Of a DNA stretch of 64,000 nucleotides, positions 23,441 to 36,689 are shown in pieces; the stretch's first letter is position 1, and each line of letters begins with the position of its first letter. Location: positions 62,001 through 126,000 of the forward strand of contig JAQFVV010006507.1 of assembly GCA_028023455.1 (NCBI GenBank). The letters run 5' to 3'. The DNA comes from Epiperipatus broadwayi (lineage: Eukaryota > Onychophora > Udeonychophora > Euonychophora > Peripatidae). The position numbers and the translations under genes are program-made. The notes below the pieces were generated by a model, which saw nothing but the letters and a program-made list of their open reading frames with translations, did not search any database and had not been told where the DNA came from.

Positions 23441-26066
23441 CCAGCGTGTGAGCTAGCTATACACCACTTACTATGCTTTAGTATTTATTAAATGTTATAT
23501 TCAATTTATGAAATATAAATTTGTCTTAGTCTCATTACTTGCTCATTATCTTATGAATCACTAGTTAAGTTATATAATAGAATATGTAATATGGGTGAAT
23601 GTCTCATGTTTTACTGCTTTTCTATTGCTGGAATGTGATTAAAGAAATATTGAGTGTAACCTCAGGCATGTCATTCACGATGGGTTGACTTGGAAGCACA
23701 AGTGAGAGAGTTAAGGTTGATCAGACATAGGGTATTACTATCCCAACTTGGTCAGCTTTGGTTCTCTGGCTTGGACTCTCAGTCTGTTGAGCAAATGTAC
23801 AAACCTGACCATTACAATAACGAGTGTGGGAAGCAAAATAATTCTTAAATAAATAATTGACAATTATACAGTCAGATTTAATTAATTACAAAATTTGTTT
23901 GTGAAGGACATGCCATCATGGCAGAGATGATTTCAGGTTTGCTAAATAAAGATATATAATGATGAAGAAGGCAGTATGCTATTATAGATTACAACAAAAT
24001 AAATTAGGTCTTTTATGAACCACTGGGTGGCTTTACTAAAAGAAATTCCTGATTTGTACAGGTAGATAAGAGAAATGTTGGCCCTCCTGCCAAAGCATGT
24101 TTCTGAATAATAATAATAATAAATGTGATGTGCTGGATTTACCAAACACATCTTAATGGCAATGCTCGAAAAAATCCCTTGGTATGAACTATGTCTACTT
24201 TGAGGGAGTATGAAAGGTTGGACCGGTCATAGCTAAATTTCTGATAATAATAAATGAATGGTTGTAGCTATAAATACATAATGTTTTAGACATATATAGA
24301 TAGATAGTGTATCATTAACAAAATTAATAACTATTCGTCTGCCATAATGGAAAGTCCCAGAAACTTTTGGCCATCAATGAATGAAACATAAATTATACTA
24401 TAAAAAGGAAGGCAAGAATTAAAACTAAAATATAAATTGTTTTCCACACTTTCAAACATTTCATTTATTACTAAGTTATTTAATAATTTATCAAAGACTA
24501 CAAATAAGATTGTCTTTAATTAACATAGACAGACATTGAATATCGAACTAATAAATTGTAAATTATAAGTTTAATATTTTTCTGACAATTAATATATATA
24601 TATATATATATGAAATATATACTGATAAAATTCTATGATAAATTTTACTTAATTGATTCACTAAAATTATTTATTCTTTCAGAAATAATTACAGGGTTAT
24701 TTTAAATTGGTGGTAATAGTAAGATACTTTTAAAATAATTTCAATCATAACTAAATTTAAAATAAATTTATAATATAAAAGGTACAAAACTAAACGAGCC
24801 TTCTATTAATTGACTTACAGGAAGTAAGTCTCCTGTAATAATTTTCAAGTAAAAAAAAATAAGAGGGAGAGGATTTAAAGTTAGTTTCTCATTGAGTTTT
24901 GTACTTGGCAATTTCAGTAAGTGAAATATTCTAAATAAACCAACAAAAATTAATTAAATTTGCCACATCAAAATAATGTAAGATTTTATAAGAATTGATA
25001 TTTTAAATTGAATAAAATTAAAAGACGCATTTTAAACCAAGCCGTATAAACATCACACAGATATATAAAATATAAATTAGTATTGATTTGGATAACAAGT
25101 AAAGTAGAATTAATTGCTTGTGGAAAATTGGATGTTACATCAGAATCAATCGGTAGGCATTCCATGGCTTGAAACAGCAGTTACAATCAGATCATTCAGC
25201 AGGCTTCCTTAACACAGTATCATCTCAGGCACTGGAAAAGCATGGTGTTGAGGTGGTGGAACAGGTCTCTGAGAAGCAATCGACTGATCTTTTCACCCCA
25301 TCATTTCTAGGCATGATGTATATATAGATTAATCACTTCTCTTCAGTAAAGTCAAATTTTCCACTATTTATGTGTTCTGGTCTTATCTACAGGATTCAGT
25401 CTATACTGACCTCCACCACTTGTAATTGCTCTAAGCAGTTCTCTGAGGTTGGTGCCTGCTTTGGAGGAAAATCTATAATCCTACATGCCTCAAGGGTTGA
25501 TTTCCTAATTACAAAAACAACAACAAGCATATTAATTTTATCATTCATTGTACTAACAAAATCTATTTAAGGTTTAGATTAACAAAATGTAGATTTTATT
25601 CAGAAAAATTTTAGGAATTTGGTACAATGACTTTCACATTTAATATTTGATTAAAACTTAAGTAGAAATTTACAAAATATAATTGATCCTTCAATGTACA
25701 TTTATCAAAATTTAAATATAAAATGTTACCAACTGATTAATTTAAGAAAAATGAACTTTAATGAAGAATTTAAAATATTTGTAACATTTTATAGATATCA
25801 GAGATTCAATTACATATAAATACTAATTTAATAAAATAAACATATACTTTTACAAATATTATAAAATAAATAAACTATTATAAAAGGTTAGTTAATCATA
25901 AAATACAAATTAATTAGATACAAGATTACAATATTGCTTATAATTATACTACCACCAATTATGAGGTAGGTGTCAGTTATTATAAAAGATTGGGTTCAAA
26001 CCCACACTAGTGCTGATGACATTGGCACTAGGTGAAGCAGAAATATGTACTATATTTCCAGCTTCA

Positions 26067-26070
26067 ATAA
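26067..26070. other. Target-site duplication of D (right), ATAA
   Basis: Identical to 12324-12327. F1 gag resumes directly after it. Confidence 0.88.
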
Positions 26071-26318
26071 GGACTATCTTCTCCAAGAATTGAGGCACTT
26101 TCTTCATGTTTCTCTATTTTATTTCCCAAAGCCATAGGACTTCTGCTGTTGTTTTCAACACAGCTATTGATCTTTTCTTTTAATTCATCTTCATTCCTCT
26201 TATCCTCTTATTTTAAACCATCTATATTTTTCTCTACAGATTGATCTATCTTTTGCCCTAGACTTTGTATACATTTAAGCATCTGCCTCATTATTTTCAT
26301 TATTTCTGCTTCATTCAT
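26071..26318 (-). pseudogene. F1 gag-like pseudogene, 5' part
   Basis: Starts at an ATG on the minus strand (plus 26318) and reads MNEAEIMKIMRQMLKCIQSL, then IDQSVEKNIDGLK with heptad spacing. F2 gag has the related IDQSVVKSIGSLEQ. One internal stop is visible. The gene is cut here by element D and continues at 12323. Confidence 0.65.
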
Positions 26319-27600
26319 TCTATTAAAATTTTAATATATTTCAATTTATATCCCATCTGTGCCTCTCTGACTACCAAGAACCCACACATCATCTCCTTGT
26401 CTGACACCTATCTCTGACTGACTAATTTGCCTTTCACCCTGCTCTTGTATGCATGTTAATTACATAAAAAATATTTAATGTCTTATTCAATGAATCACAC
26501 AATAGTCTATATAGTGCATGTCTGTTTGTAATATCCCAAATTATATATCCATCTATTCCCCCAGAGATCCAACAGATACTGAAGTCACCAGAATGATTAG
26601 CAGTTCACAATTGTGAGACAAATAAAAGAATTCAGTCACAGCACTATAATCACACTATGCATCACGAGCACTCAAAGGATGATCCCAATTCAATCACTAT
26701 TAACTACCACAACCCTTGATTGAATGATGCAAACTCTGTTGCAATAAAAGAAGGCTTTTAAGTCTTAGGGGCTAAATCAGATAAACTATGATTTGCTCTC
26801 TCTCTCTTGGAGTCTTATGTGGCAAGTATCAAAGGATGCTCTGCTTATTATGGACTACAGAATACTAGGCCTTGATATCATGGCAGAACTGCTGTTAACT
26901 GCTTAATGATAAAATAAGAATAACATAACTTATAGACTGGGTTGGAAAACTATGGTGTGCTCTCTTTTTTGGAGACTTATATGCCAATATCATGGCAGGA
27001 CTGCTGTTAACTGCTTCATGATAAAATAAGGATAACTTATAAATTGGGTTGTAGCAGTGAATAAGTTTGATCATTCACATGTTACACAAATACATAGCAT
27101 TCTCAAGGCAATGAAAAACTCTCCACTCATCATCAAAACTGCAATCTAACCAACCAAATTCCAACGATCAAATATCCAATTCAACCTCCAAAATCATGGA
27201 CTTTTCTACAAAATGAACTCCCCAAACACACATGAGACTACTATCCCATAATTCATCACTATTACTATGCATGTCCTTTCTGGGAATAAATTATTCTAAT
27301 GTTTCAAAAACAAACTTTATTATTTATTTCACCAATGTCCTAAGTTGTGATATACATATCTATTTTCAAAATCGAGAAAAAAAAACTAGGCTGTTTTATG
27401 GATGTACCCATTTTATCATCATCAATGAAAATTAAATCATATTACACATCATCATATACAAATCTAAAATAAGACTATATGACCAAGACAATTTTGTGAG
27501 ACAAAAAAAAATTCACCAAAAAAAAATTTCCTCTCTCTTTAACCACACATCTCCCATCACTTTATAGACTACTTTTCTCAGGTATATGGTAATATATCAT
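26319..27600 (-). other. F1 5' leader
   Basis: Non-coding interior between the primer-binding site and gag. It aligns with the F2 leader (38435-39727), for example around 26345 against 38455. It contains diverged internal repeats near 26760-27030. Confidence 0.7.
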
Positions 27601-27618
27601 GCCCCAGTGGTGCATCCA
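27601..27618 (-). promoter_or_regulatory. Primer-binding site of F1
   Basis: The minus strand reads TGGATGCACCACTGGGGC, one base after the LTR end ...AGTTACA. The F2 site shares its start (TGGA) and end (CTGGGGC) but not the middle. Confidence 0.65.
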
Positions 27619-28870
27619 TTGTAACTTAAATATTATATCAAAGAGAAAATAATTGAAATATGCAAAGAATTAAAATATTACCACTAGCTGAGTATAAGCT
27701 ATGAATCAAAAGGCATTGTAGCCAAATAAAAGATTCATTATCAAAATGATGAGTAAGTACTTATTAAGGAAACTCATAAGTTGTAACTATAATAGTCATT
27801 GAACTTTATTAATGAGCAAAATCAGCTAAATATTAATTCTCAATAAAAAATTGGTGGCTTAAATTCATCAACTTCTACTTAAGATTTAAAAAAATATCAT
27901 AATATCAATACTTTGGAACTAGACATTTCATTTATATGGTATCTGGCCTATTTGGAACCCTAGTTAGGCAGCCATTGTATCATCAATAAACAAGTAGAAA
28001 GGACAAAGTATTATAACTCAGGAAATAACATCAAGTGAGTTAGTACACTGGTAACTCAATAAAATATCTTCTCAATAAATCCAACAGTAGATTTGACCCA
28101 CTTTCATCTCTTGCTTTGGTGTCAAATGCATATTTAAATGAATAACTAGTGAATATGGTCTAGCAGAGCACCACTAGATTATCTGATCCTAGACACAGTT
28201 ATATCTTATAACCTTTTCACATGTACTAGGTTTGAATCCCTTTTTGGTACTTTATTTGTAACAAAAATGGAGGATTTTCTTTTTAGACCCATATCACTGT
28301 ACGCACTAACATTTAGGTAAATGTAAATCATCCTTAGACTAAAGTGGAGTATATAAAATTCATCAGACAATAATTATCTCATATATTTTAACATAATAAA
28401 TGTGTTTTAATATCTTTATTAGATTTACTAGCTCATATTATACTATTGATTTAAGATGGCAATACACTCATCCTTGCATGATGTAGATGGTGGAATGGTG
28501 GTTATTATAATTATTCTCGAATGTCAACTAAATACCATGAAATCACTTATTTATCTATGGCCTTTAAACATTTATCCAGTTCATTAATTCAAATGTGATG
28601 ATGATGATGATAATGATAATTATAATGGTTAACCACAGCTCCAGCACCAAGTCTAACATAAAATTTATTTCAAAAGAAATTCATAACTACTGGTTAATCT
28701 TAGTATATTTAATTAGAACCTAAACAATTAACATTCACCATTGATGATGAATGATCACAACTAATAAAAAATACCTTAATGAAAACATATGCTTTGTTTA
28801 TTAACACAAATTAACATTTATTAATGTGTTACTAACATATACAAACAATTTAAAGATAAAACTAAGAATT

Positions 28871-28972
<102 letters not shown>

Positions 28973-29480
28973 TGATTATATTGCAATCATAAGATTACTT
29001 TTATGTTCTTCCCCCTTTCTTATCAGAGATATAATGTATATAAAATTGGATACCAAATTTGCTAAAGTTTTTTTTTCACAAGAAAAATATTTTATAAAAA
29101 AAATAAACACTCTTTTGCACACATACTTTTATAATCTAACATGTAAAGTAGAATGATTAAAAAAATGTTAGTAGAATTGGAAACAGCAAGATTTCCAGAA
29201 ACAAGTTTTTAAATTACTTCTCCCCACTTCTTTCTAAACTACTCTTAAGATCATTATACCTTAACTCAAAGCAATAATACTCCAATATTTCTAAGGCAGA
29301 TATTTATTCTCACATTCACACACCATTACAAAAATCTAGCAAGTTAATATATTACTGTGCATGTGTGTGTTTATCCCTATGATAACTAAACATTATTTAA
29401 AAACCAAATAATAATACAAAAAAAAATATTTTACATATTAATAACATTTCATAACTTTAGATTCATATACAATAATACTC

Positions 29481-29971
29481 TGTAATAGTTAAGGAGCATT
29501 AAGCTGTTGATAATGTGCTTTGCAGATTTTAACTATAAATGATTGAATACTAACACTTCAAACACATGATACAGTCTTTGGGAAAAGATAGAGTGGCCAT
29601 CTACTTTTTCGAACCCAAACACTTTTGTATGGGCAAATATTAAGTGTCTGAAAGTGAAAGCATGAAGATATTAAATAATCACTTTAAATTAGTTTTACAT
29701 GCTTGAATGAATGATGCTGGTGAAAATTACTAGAATTTATGATACATCATTCTTATTAGACATTAAATGTATGTAAATAAATCAATTATTTTATATAGCG
29801 CGATGTTTATAAACTGTAATGGATAAACAGCATTAAGCTGTTGCACATGCGCTTTGCAGATTTTAACTATAAATGATGAATACTAACACTTCAAACACAT
29901 AATAACGTCTTTGGGAAAAGATAGACTGGCCATCTATCTTTTCGAACCCAAATACTTTTGTATGGGCAAAT
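29481..29971. mobile_element. Small insertion with about 155-bp terminal direct repeats
   Basis: The F2 LTR has no counterpart (34107), so this is an insertion. TGTAAT...GCATTAAGCTGTTG starts both copies, at 29481 and 29815 (period 334). Between them is about 170 bp of unrelated sequence. The right copy contains a strong hairpin (29910-29952). It could be a miniature LTR element or 1.5 units of another tandem retrozyme-like repeat, but no hammerhead core was found. Confidence 0.65.
29910..29952. other. 43-nt hairpin in the small insertion
   Basis: TTTGGG pairs with CCCAAA and AAAAGATAGA with TCTATCTTTT around the loop CTGGCCA, with a CGAA bulge on one side. The left copy (near 29578-29621) has mismatches, so only one copy is well kept. 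Confidence 0.7.
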
Positions 29972-30669
29972 CTTAGAATATAAACTTCATTAATAAGTGG
30001 GGTATAATAGTTTTAGCATACATAAAATTATTACTCAAGGATATAGCTATGATTATTGAAAAAATATTTTGTTTCAATCGATTATGGTTGTTTTAAAGTT
30101 CTAAGAAAAAAATATAAAATTTTATTGCTTGAATTGAGTCTTTGATATCATAAAAAAATAGACAATGAAAAATCATATTACCAGTCCCAAAAGTTGAAAC
30201 ATGGCTTATAAATGTGTATACTTATTTAGCTTGTGAACATCTATAATGGACTGTCTCTTTTCTTGAAACTTATAATTATTTGATGGTTATGATTGGCTTC
30301 AGCAGAACCCATTTGGCACTGGAACTGTTTCTTCCCTCCCTGTTATGCATAATTCTTCTATTAGATGGATTATATCAGTTGTCTCCCATTCATATTTTTA
30401 CTGGGTTTAAATTCAGTCATTGGAATAATTGTACTAGATGATTTAATCTTTATCAGTTGATTAATTATTTTCCTTCAGCTTTCAAATGCAAGTGAATGTT
30501 TACTTTTACTTAAAATATCACATTTCTCTCAGTCATCAGAAGTACAAGAATTTTAATTTCAGAGAAAGCATTTCTTTCTTTTTTGTTCTTTATATGACAT
30601 GCTGGTGGATGGACTGGTAAACAGATGAGACTATATAGGTTTTTAGCCTGCCATCCTTATATTTTCAAT

Positions 30670-31177
30670 CTTCAAAAAACTTCATATTAAAAAAGATTTT
30701 AAATGGATTTCTGGCAGAATTAAAACCCTTAACTTTTTCTAGTTTCAATATTTTTAAAAAATCTTTCTTCGATGATTTTTCAGACTAGTTTTATACTTGA
30801 TTTTTTTTCTCTATTTTCAGCAAACTCATTTTTAGATTCACAGTGTGACTTTGATTGGTTTTATACTTGATTTTTTTTCTCTATTTTCAGCAAACTCATT
30901 TTTAGATTCACAGTGTGAGTGGAAAAAGTCACACTGTAAATATAAAAGTGAGTTTGCTGAAAATAGAGAAAAAAATCAAGTATAAAACCAGTCAAAGTTA
31001 CACTGTGAATCTAAAAATGAGTTTGCTGAAAATAGAGAAAAAAAATCAAGTATAAAACTAGTCTGAAAAATCAGCTAAGATAGATTTTTTAAAAATATTG
31101 AAACTAGAAAAAGACAAGTGTTTTAATTCTGCCAGAAATCGATTTAAAATCTTTTTTAATATAAAGTTTTTTGAAGA
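30670..31177. repeat. Long palindrome with nested duplication in the F1 LTR
   Basis: LTR sequence from 30670 to about 30918, which already contains a tandem duplication (CTATTTTCAGCAAACTCATT at about 30812 and 30872), is followed by its reverse complement to 31177. The F2 LTR has a single simple copy. Confidence 0.85.
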
Positions 31178-31629
31178 AACATATGAAAAATCACACTATC
31201 CTGATTATTTAGATTAATCCTGTATTGAAGTAAAAAATTGTCTTAATCCTTTTTTACGTATCAGTCACAAAATGTGACACCTGAAAATTTGAGCTACTTT
31301 CCTTGATTAAGCTGATGGGAAAATTTTAATGCTATATTTCTCACATCATCTAAGTTTTAACAGAAAAACAACCAATCTTTATAACACAAAAAAGTTGAGT
31401 AAAAAAAATATAATTTAACAGATTGTCTTCTTTTTCTATTTCAATATGTAATAACTGTAGATTTGTTTATGCAATGTAAACACACACTCATTCAAATCAT
31501 TTATAAAACTGGCCCATTAAAACAATCTGAATGCTTTTTCAAATTATAATTTTAATATCTAAAATTAAAATTCTTATAACTTTCAAACCCAAAACTACAA
31601 CTACATAAAAAATAGAAGTAGAAATACAG

Positions 31630-31795
31630 TAGTAGAATCGAGCTTAAGGTATACAATAATTGTGAAGAAAGTTATTATTTGCAAAGTGAGAATTACAAAC
31701 TAAATAGCTTACACTAGAATCGAGCTTAAGGTATACAATAATTGTTAAGAAAGTTATTATTTGCAAAGTGAGAATTACAAACTAAATAGCTTACA
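31630..31795 (+). repeat. 82-bp tandem duplication in the F1 LTR
   Basis: TAGAATCGAGCTTAAGGTAT through ATAGCTTACAC occurs twice in a row. The copies are nearly identical. Confidence 0.85.
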
Positions 31796-32076
31796 CTGAC
31801 ACTACCTATATATGTGTTATAAGCCTATATAAAAAATTAACTATTGAATAATCAAATGTGTGTACTACTCTTTTTGAGTTTTTATCAACACACAAACAAC
31901 TAAAGAATGTAACTTGTCCACTCTCTTTCTGTCTTAGACTTTTATAACTTGATCCTGTAGGGTTCAAACTTGGATGCCCTACAGCTTCCTTTACCATATA
32001 AAATATGATGATGATTTTTGGTCCACATTTTCTTTCATGCACATTACTACAAACTTAGCTACTGACTAAATTGCAA

Positions 32077-32078
<2 letters not shown>

Positions 32079-32154
<76 letters not shown>
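32079..32154. repeat. (TA)n between F1 and F2
   Basis: About 38 TA units. It replaces the last bases of the F1 LTR and directly abuts the F2 LTR end TGTAAC. Confidence 0.92.
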
Positions 32155-32157
<3 letters not shown>

Positions 32158-35100
32158 AACTTAAATTTTAGTTGAAAGAATTAAATATTACTACTGGATC
32201 ACAACCTGTGTCAAAAGGCATTGTAGCTGAATAAACATTGTCAAAATGATGAGTAGGAACATATTAAGGAGACTAATAAGTTGTAACTATAATATCATTG
32301 AAATTTATTAATGATCAAAATATTAATTATCATTCAAAATATTGGTGGCTTAATTCAAACATTTCTATTTAAGATTTAAAAAATATCATAATGTCAATAC
32401 TTAGAAAATATCCATTTCTGTTATTTGGTATCTGGCCTCTTTCAAGCCATTGTTAGGCAGCCATTGTATCATCAATAAACAAGTAGAAACTATAAACAAA
32501 TTATTAACAATAAACTATTATAACTCAAAAAATAACATCAAGTGGGTGAGTACAATGGTAACTCAATAAAATATCTTCTCAATAAATCCACCAATAGATT
32601 TTACCCACTTTCATCTCTTGGTTTGATATTGAGTGCATGTTTAAGTCAATACCAAATTATTAGTTTTTATGCTGGGTTTGCAAAAAGATAAGGGGGATTT
32701 AGATTTAAAGGCCCTAGCATTGACAAAGATTATGTTGTGGAAATGGGATGGGGCAGAATATGGGAAGACTTAGAGTGGGGAATGGAAAATAAAGTGGCAA
32801 ACAGGTTTATCTGGGCGTAGTTGCTGAGATATTCTTGACTTTGTTTAAAGTGAAACCAAATACATCACATCACATCATAGACAAAGTTATATCTTATAAC
32901 TGTTTCATATGTGCCGGGTTTGAACTTCATTTTGGTACTTTATTTCTAACAAAATTGGAGAATTTTGTTTTTAGACCTGTAACACTGTATGCACTAACAT
33001 TTAGGTATACACAAAACATCCTTAAACTAAAGTGGTGTATATAAAATTCATCAGACAGAAATCATCTCATAGATCTTAACATAATAAATGCATTTCAATA
33101 TCTCTATAAGTTTTACTAGCTCATATTATATTATTAATTTAGGATGGCAATTCATTCATCCTTACATGATGTAGATGCTGGAATGGTGATTATTATATGG
33201 ATTTATGAATGTCAACTAAATACCGTGAAATCATTTATTTATGGCCTTTAAACATTTATGTAGCCCATTCATTAAAATGTGATGAAGATGATGACAATAA
33301 TTATAATGGTTTCAACCACAGCTTTAGAACCAAGCTTAACATAAAATTTAGTTCTAAAGAAATTTATAACTACTGCTTAATTTTAGTATATCTAATTGGA
33401 ACATAAACAATTAATATTCCCCATTGATGATGAATTATCACAACTAATAAAAAATACCTTAATGAAAATATACACCTCATTTAATAAAACAAATTAATAT
33501 TTATTATTGCATTACTAACATATACAGACAATTTAAAGATAAAACTAAGAATATATATGACTAATAATAATAATAATAGTAATAAAAATAATTGATTATA
33601 TTGCAATCATAAGATTAATTTTAAGTTCTTCCTCCTTTCCTGTTAAAGATATAATGTATGTCAAATTGGACAACAGATTTTCTAAAATCTGTTCTCCACA
33701 AGAATATATTTCATAAACAAATAATCACACATTTGGCACACATACTTTTATAATCTAATATGTAAAGTAGAATAATTAAGGAGAAAGAAATGTTAGTAGA
33801 ATTGAAAGGAGCAAGATTTCCAGAAACAAGTTTTTAAATTACTTTTCCCCCTCCCTCTAAGCTACTACTAAAATCACTATTCTTTAAATCAAAACAAAAA
33901 TAACCTAATATTTTAATGCCATATATGTCTATTGTTCTCACAATCACACACCATTATATACATGTAAAAAATTAATATATTACTGTGTATGTGTGTGTTT
34001 ATCCTCTTTATAACTAAACATTATTTCAAAACAAAATAATAATACAAAAAAATCTTTTACATATTAACAAACATTTCATAATTTTAGATTAATATACAAT
34101 AATACCCTTTAGAAAATAAACTTCATTAATAAGTGGGGTATAATAGATTTAGCATACATAAAATTATAACTCAAGGTTATAGCTATTATTATTGAATAAA
34201 TTTTTGTTTTCAATTTATTATGGTTGTTTTAAAGTTCTGAGAAAAAAAAATAAAACTTTACTGCTCAAATTTTTACCAATAGTCTCTAATATCATAAAAG
34301 AAAATATATAATGATAATTCATATTACCAGTCCCTTTTATTTTGTGGAGGCTTCCAAGAGTTCAAACTTAGCTTGTTAAATGTCTATACTTTTGCAGTAA
34401 ACAATTTCTGTGGTTCACTGGAACTGTCTCTTTTCCTAAGGCTTATAATTATTTTATGGTGATGATTTGCTTCAGTTGAATCCATTTGTCCATGGAGCTG
34501 TTTCTTACCTTTTTGTTATGCCTAACTCTTCTAATAAATGAAGTAAATCAGTTGTTCTCCCATTTTTAATTTTTCTTGGGTTTAAATTAAGTCACTGGCA
34601 TAACTGGGCTAGATGATTCAATACTTATTAGTAGATTAATTATTTTCTTCAGCCTTAAAATGCAAGGGAATGTTTTCTTTTACTTAAAATATTGCATTTC
34701 TTCCAATAAGTCATAGGTATAAAATAGTTTTAATTTCAGACAAGTCATCTTTTTTATATGATATGATGACTCTAACGTGGGTCAAAAAGCCCAAGATGAA
34801 ATATACATTTTTAACCTGCCATTCTGTTTTCAATCTTCCAAAATAAAACTTTTGAGATAAAAAATAAATGATTTTAAATTGATATCTGGCAGAATTAAAA
34901 TGCTTGTCTTTTCTAGTTTCAATATTTAAAAAAAATCCCCCAAACTGATTTTTCAGACTGGTTTTATACCTTATTTCTTTCTCTATTTTCTGCAAATCCT
35001 TTAATTATATTCCTAGTGTGACTTTCTCTAGGAACACATGAAAAATCACACTATCCTGATTATTCAGATTAATCCTGTTTTGAAATAATATTGTTTTAAT

Positions 35101-35846
35101 CCTTTTTTCATTTATCTGTCACAAAATGTCACACCTGAAAATTCTTTTTGATCTCAGATGAGAAGACCCTAAATTAGAGTTCTCACATCATTTATGCTTT
35201 AACAGAAAAACAACCAATCTTTATAATGTAAATTGTTGAGTAAAAAAAAAATCATTTAACAGATTTTTCTTATTTTTCTTTTTCAATATGTAATAAATGT
35301 AGATTTGTTTATGCAATGTACACACACACTTTATCATCCAAATAATTTATAAAAACTGGCTGTTAGAAATCTGAATGCTTTTTAGAAATTATAATTTTAA
35401 TATCCAAATTTAAATCCTTAACCTTCAAACCCCAAATTATAATCATAGAAAAACAAAATAGAAACAGATAATAGTAATAAAATATTAGAATCTAGCAAAT
35501 TCAGGCTAGTTTTGAAGAAAGTTTAATATTTGAAATATAAAATGACAACTAAATAGCTTACACACACTGCCTATATATGTGTTATAACCCTATAAAAATT
35601 AACTATTGAATAAGAAGGTATGTACTACTCTTTTGTTTTCTCAACACACAAACAACTAAAGAAGATAACTGTTGCTTCCTCTCTTTCTATGTTAGGCTTT
35701 ATAGAACTTGACCATGTAGGGTTTAAACTTGGATGCCCTATGGCTTTTTTTCCTATACAAGAATGTGATGATGATTTTTGTTTCACATTTTCTTTTATGC
35801 ACATTATTACAAATTTAGCCATTGACTAAATTGTAATGGCACAACA
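32155..35846 (-). repeat. Element F2 3' LTR (3,692 bp, complete)
   Basis: Plus ends TGTAACTTAAAT...GCACAACA give the minus LTR TGTTGTGC...AAGTTACA. It is the best complete copy of this LTR family in the window. It is bounded by (TA)n outside and by a polypurine tract inside. The frames listed here (32835, 33209, 34711, 35620) have no family features. Confidence 0.87.
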
Positions 35847-35859
35847 TTCCGTTTCTTCT
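35847..35859 (-). promoter_or_regulatory. Polypurine tract of F2
   Basis: The minus strand reads AGAAGAAACGGAA directly before the LTR start TGTTGTGCC, equivalent to 10552-10564. Confidence 0.72.
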
Positions 35860-36044
35860 AATAAAATGATTAGCACCCTTGTTTTAGACATATATAATAA
35901 GAAAATCATAACTAATAAAATAACGCTTATAATAATAAATGTAAAAAAAATTCTAACTACTGGCAAACATCATCTAGAAATGTCCACCAAATCCCCTTTT
36001 CATTAGAAAACCAGGTATGTGATTTATTTAGAGATTTTTTCAGG

Positions 36045-36350
36045 CTACTCTGCTGAAGTATAAGGGATCAAACTCCTAGCATTATAGGTTCCCTTATTCC
36101 CATCAAGAGTAGCAAGCATAAAAGCATTCTCCCCTATTTTCTTCATAATTTAAATGGCCCTTTTTACAAATGCATAAACTTCTTTCTTTGGGGCTGCAAA
36201 GATAATAGATTATCAGGACTGCTCTAATTTAGCTCTTGAGTCTTACATTAGGCTTTTCCTTTTTGCAAATCATATTGTGGTCTGCATAAAATTGCAAATG
36301 TCTATTCAGTCCATTTTTGATATCTTTAAATTTTTTTTCATTTTGGCATT
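36045..36350 (-). pseudogene. F2 integrase C-terminal remnant
   Basis: The minus strand contains KKIGENAFMLATLDGNKGTY followed by NARSLIPY and a stop, nearly the same as F1. Further upstream, KNGLNRHLQFYADHNM is shared with F1 (KNGLNIHLQFFADRNM), but frames are broken. No catalytic core is present. The shared tail and shared loss of pol suggest F1 and F2 descend from one deleted master. Confidence 0.72.
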
Positions 36351-36689
36351 TTTAGCACTGTGGTAATTCCACTGGTCGAAAGTTGATTATCTCTAGAAAC
36401 TACTATCTTTCCAACATTATCCCCAAAATTTCTCTAAGGATTGATTAGGAGGCTTAGCCCTGTAATTCTTCCTATACCATAACTACCAAAATATCTGATC
36501 ATTTGTCTGATTATCTAGATTCAGACTAGAGACATTATAACGATACCTGTTCTTGGTGCCTTTGGCCTAGTCTCTAAATCTAGATCTGATATCTCTAGAG
36601 CATCCAAGATTTCTGATGTTGCCTCTATGCTGCAGCAATCAGCAGCAATAAGCATTTGCTAAATGCTTCAGAGAAGATTGTTTTGGAGT

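Larger units (their letters stand above)
20057..23816 (+). mobile_element. LTR C (solo LTR, 3.76 kb) inserted in the D 5' LTR
   Basis: Ends are TGAAACAG...GACCATTACA. ATAA precedes it at 20053-20056 and follows it at 23817-23820, and the empty site survives in the other D LTR near 13037. Plus-strand signals are in LTR order: TATA box CATAAAAAGGGG near 20795, AATAAA at 21604, then an 11-G run at 21615. There is no coding region. The ends resemble LTR K (...TTCCATTACA) and LTR I on the minus strand (...CCCATTACA), so they may form one superfamily. It carries three tandem arrays in its long U5. Confidence 0.82.
12328..26066 (-). mobile_element. LTR element D, non-autonomous, inserted in F1 gag
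   Basis: Two direct copies of a roughly 3.0-kb LTR flank a roughly 4-kb interior (15353-19338). Read on the minus strand the order is 5' LTR (right), primer-binding site, long leader, one charged open reading region, polypurine tract, 3' LTR (left). The flanking ATAA duplication is intact. The interior has no protease, RT, RNase H or integrase core, so D must have been mobilised in trans. The 5' LTR later received LTR C. The LTR copies differ visibly, so D is old. Confidence 0.88.
19339..26066 (-). repeat. Element D 5' LTR, interrupted by LTR C
   Basis: Matches 12328-15352. After removing the 3,760-bp insertion C and its 4-bp duplication, 2,964 bp remain, against 3,025 bp for the other copy. 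The possible minus-strand TATA box recurs at about 25315-25329. Frames 23942-24151 and 25370-25570 are non-coding LTR sequence. Confidence 0.88.
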
